Assembly (NCBI GenBank): GCA_050181915.1
Contig: JBFXCS010000004.1
Span: forward strand, 124,001-188,000
Direction: 5' to 3'
DNA length: 64,000 bases
Source of the DNA: JBFXCS01 sp050181915
GTDB taxonomy: Bacteria > Actinomycetota > Thermoleophilia > Miltoncostaeales > Miltoncostaeaceae
The translations under genes were made by a program, and so were the position numbers. A model generated the notes under the pieces. The model worked only from the letters and a program-made list of their open reading frames with translations. It had not been told where the DNA came from and did not search any database. Positions within the stretch are counted from its first letter, which is position 1. Each line of letters starts with the position of its first letter. Shown here piece after piece: positions 62,138 through 64,000 of this stretch.

Positions 62138-64000
62138 CTACTGCGCGGCGCGCAGGGCGGCGTCCGGGTCCTGGGGGTCGAGCTCGTGCACCCGCCTCCA
62201 CGCCTGCGCGGCGCGCGGGTCGTCGCCGTAGAAGTCCGCGAGGTAGCGCCAGGCGACGGGGTTGTCCGGCTGCAGCCGGGTCGCGGCCAGGTAGCTGGCG
62301 AGGGCGCGCCCCAGGTCCCCCTCGCTGGTCAGCGCCATCCCGCGCAGGGTCAGCGGCTCGAGCGACAGGGGGTTGGCGGTCCGGGCCCGGCCGGCCAGAT
62401 CCAGGGCCGCCGCGGGATCGTCGGCGGTCAGGGCGCGCTGGCCGGCGCGCACCTCGTGCGCCGACCACCACGGCAGGGTGGCCGAGCCCACGGCCAGCAG
62501 CGTCACGGCCGTGATCAGGCCGATCGCGAGGCCGCCGGGGCGCGCGCGCCGGCGCTCCGGCCGCGGGCCCGCCGCGCTCAGCACCACCCCCGCCGCGGCG
62601 AGCGCCGCGGTGGTGAGGGCCGGCACCGCCCACGACCAGTCGACGGCGGCCTGCAGCGCGAACGCGCCCAGGACGGCGATCGGCAGCCCGATCTCCGGCC
62701 CCGCGTCGCGGCCGGCGCTGCGCAGCACGCCCCACACGACCGCGGCGACGAGCGCCGCGAACAGGGCGAGGCCCACGATGCCCAGCCCCGAGAGCATCCT
62801 CAGCACGACGCCGTGCGGCTCGCGCGTGTTGAGCGCGTCGTCGCCGCTCAGCCGGTACCGCAGGTGGACCAGCGGGAAGCCGCCGGCGCCCTGGCCGACC
62901 GCCGGCGAGTCCTCGAAGCCGCGCCAGGCCTCGCCCCACCAGGCCTTGCGCTGGTTGCCGGCCGTGTTCACCAGCCGCCCCGGGGTGTTGGCGACCGCGT
63001 CGCCCCCCTCGCCGCGGAACTCGGCGACCCGGTCGCCGGTCCAGCCGCGGCCGGTCGCCGTGCCGGACAGGACGCCGACCGCGGCGACCAGCAGCACCAG
63101 CCCGCCCACCAGCGCCGCGCGGCGCGTGCGCGCCCCTCCCAGGCCCAGCCGCCTCCACGTCCAGGCGAGGCCGGGGGCGAGCGCGGCCGCGAGCGCCACC
63201 CCCACCGCGAGGCGCCAGCCGAGCCCGGCGCCCGGGCCCTCGCGCAGATCGGTCGGCACGGCGTCGGTGGAGAGGGCGGTGTCGGTGAGCGCGAAGGCCG
63301 AGGGCAGCGCCGCGCCCACGACGCCGGCCGCCAGGGCCGAGAGCGCCGCCACCCGGCGCGGCAGGAACGCGACCGTGATGGCGACGGCCATCACCGCCGC
63401 CATCAGGCCGCCCCGGGAGTAGGTGAGCATCAGGGTGACGACGACGAGGCAGACGCCGGCGCCCGCGAGCGCGGCGGCCCAGGCGCGCCTGCGCGGCGCG
63501 CCGGCCGCCCACAGCAGGCCCGGCAGGGCGAACACCGCGACCAGGGCGAGGGCGTTCCAGTAACCCAGCGGGTCGGCGAGCCGCGCCGGGTCGGCGTCGG
63601 AGCCGAGCCGGCCCGGCAGCACCTTGTGGGCCAGGGCGAGCAGGATCGCGGGCATCGCGGCCAGGGCCAGGCCGATGCCCAGGCCGATGGGCGCCCGCGG
63701 CACCAGCGCGCCGAGCGCGAGGCCCAGGATCAGGGCGGCGAGGTAGGTGAGCCCCCGGTTGGCGTCGATCCAGGCGAGGTCCGGGGCGGCGGCCCAGGCG
63801 ATGGAGAGGGCCGACCAGACGGCCAGCCCGGCGGTGGCGCCGAGGGCCACGAGAGCCGGCGCCGACCGCAGGGCCCCCTCGCGCCAGGCCGCGATCAGCA
63901 CCGCCGCGGCGAGCGGGGCGCCCAGGGCCAGCGCCAGGAACGCCGCCGTCGGGCCGGCGCCGCCCAGCCCGTCGCCGGGATCGATGCCGCCGCCGCCGCA
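62138..64000 (-). CDS. O-antigen ligase/polymerase-like membrane protein with TPR tail, 5' end beyond window
   Basis: At least 620 aa; the frame is open to the right edge, so the N-terminus is missing. About ten membrane segments precede a long extracytoplasmic loop typical of Wzy/WaaL ('AWWGEAWRGFEDSPAVGQGAGGFP', in parts: DSPAVGQGAGGFP, then 'NTREPHGVVLRMLSGLGI'). The C-terminal ~110 residues are TPR repeats ('ALDLAGRARTANPLSLEPL', 'LASYLAATRLQPDNPVAWRYLAD'). This layout is common in actinobacterial O-antigen ligase family proteins that polymerise or attach chains. It fits the Wzx-type flippase and WbaP-like initiator. Confidence 0.87.
   Translation of the reverse strand, partial: CGGGGIDPGDGLGGAGPTAAFLALALGAPLAAAVLIAAWREGALRSAPALVALGATAGLAVWSALSIAWAAAPDLAWIDANRGLTYLAALILGLALGALVPRAPIGLGIGLALAAMPAILLALAHKVLPGRLGSDADPARLADPLGYWNALALVAVFALPGLLWAAGAPRRRAWAAALAGAGVCLVVVTLMLTYSRGGLMAAVMAVAITVAFLPRRVAALSALAAGVVGAALPSAFALTDTALSTDAVPTDLREGPGAGLGWRLAVGVALAAALAPGLAWTWRRLGLGGARTRRAALVGGLVLLVAAVGVLSGTATGRGWTGDRVAEFRGEGGDAVANTPGRLVNTAGNQRKAWWGEAWRGFEDSPAVGQGAGGFPLVHLRYRLSGDDALNTREPHGVVLRMLSGLGIVGLALFAALVAAVVWGVLRSAGRDAGPEIGLPIAVLGAFALQAAVDWSWAVPALTTAALAAAGVVLSAAGPRPERRRARPGGLAIGLITAVTLLAVGSATLPWWSAHEVRAGQRALTADDPAAALDLAGRARTANPLSLEPLTLRGMALTSEGDLGRALASYLAATRLQPDNPVAWRYLADFYGDDPRAAQAWRRVHELDPQDPDAALRAAQ

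Overview
The window is uniformly very G+C-rich (about 75-80% in most stretches, third codon positions almost all G or C) and gene-dense. It uses many GTG and some TTG starts and carries actinobacterial signatures: a PucR-type regulator, a deazaflavin/F420-type nitroreductase, polyprenol-phosphate-mannose-synthase-like enzymes and TANNNT promoters set directly in front of start codons. I infer a high-GC actinobacterium, possibly a deep lineage such as Thermoleophilia. That placement rests on gene content only. I see no rRNA, tRNA, insertion sequence or CRISPR array.

Layout. (1) 1-14306 is surface-glycan cluster A. It has GDP-mannose 4,6-dehydratase after the tail of a probable GDP-4-keto-6-deoxymannose reductase, two methyltransferases, and a tightly overlapping minus-strand operon (14306 down to 3891). 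The operon encodes a CDP-paratose-2-epimerase pair, a GT2 enzyme, a Wzm/Wzt-type ABC exporter, a short helical protein, several GT4 enzymes (one decayed) and an FkbM-like protein. (2) 14449-31489 is cluster B: large membrane proteins (one GT39/ArnT-like), a GtrB-like GT2, methyltransferases, a Wzx-like flippase, a rhamnosyltransferase-like GT2, RfbC, a UPF0104 membrane protein, three consecutive GT4 enzymes and UDP-glucuronate decarboxylase. (3) 31559-36997 is a three-gene operon: a sigma factor fused to a zinc-finger anti-sigma and membrane segment, a large secreted protein with Ig-like modules, and a secreted protein with matching modules plus an HExxH metallopeptidase motif. (4) 37202-39095 holds three small metabolic genes (thioesterase, F420-type nitroreductase, nitronate monooxygenase). 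(5) 39409-44665 is cluster C: GT4, methyltransferase, WbaP/WcaJ-like initiating phosphoglycosyltransferase, a tiny helical protein with a possible CTG start, and another GT4. (6) 44685-62106 is core metabolism: GSI and GSIII glutamine synthetases with a divergent PucR regulator, PabB-PabC, a siroheme sulfite/nitrite reductase with a conserved partner, an alpha/beta hydrolase lacking its serine nucleophile opposite a CGNR regulator, Nudix, IlvA, a DJ-1 protein, a second hydrolase, an unknown two-repeat protein and a Ppm-like GT2. (7) The right edge is an O-antigen-ligase/TPR protein cut by the window.

Together the glycan genes supply nucleotide sugars (GDP-deoxyhexose, dTDP-rhamnose, UDP-xylose, probably a CDP-dideoxyhexose), lipid-linked initiation, chain assembly, methylation, and two export routes (ABC type and Wzx/Wzy type). 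Two non-coding signals stand out. One is a pair of homologous ~120-bp intergenic elements (3759-3882 and 43341-43461) with conserved sequence blocks and a hairpin kept at the same offset by different bases. The other is a recurrent leaderless promoter pattern (TANNNT, 6-10 nt, start codon) in front of about a dozen transcription units; it decides several start codons here.
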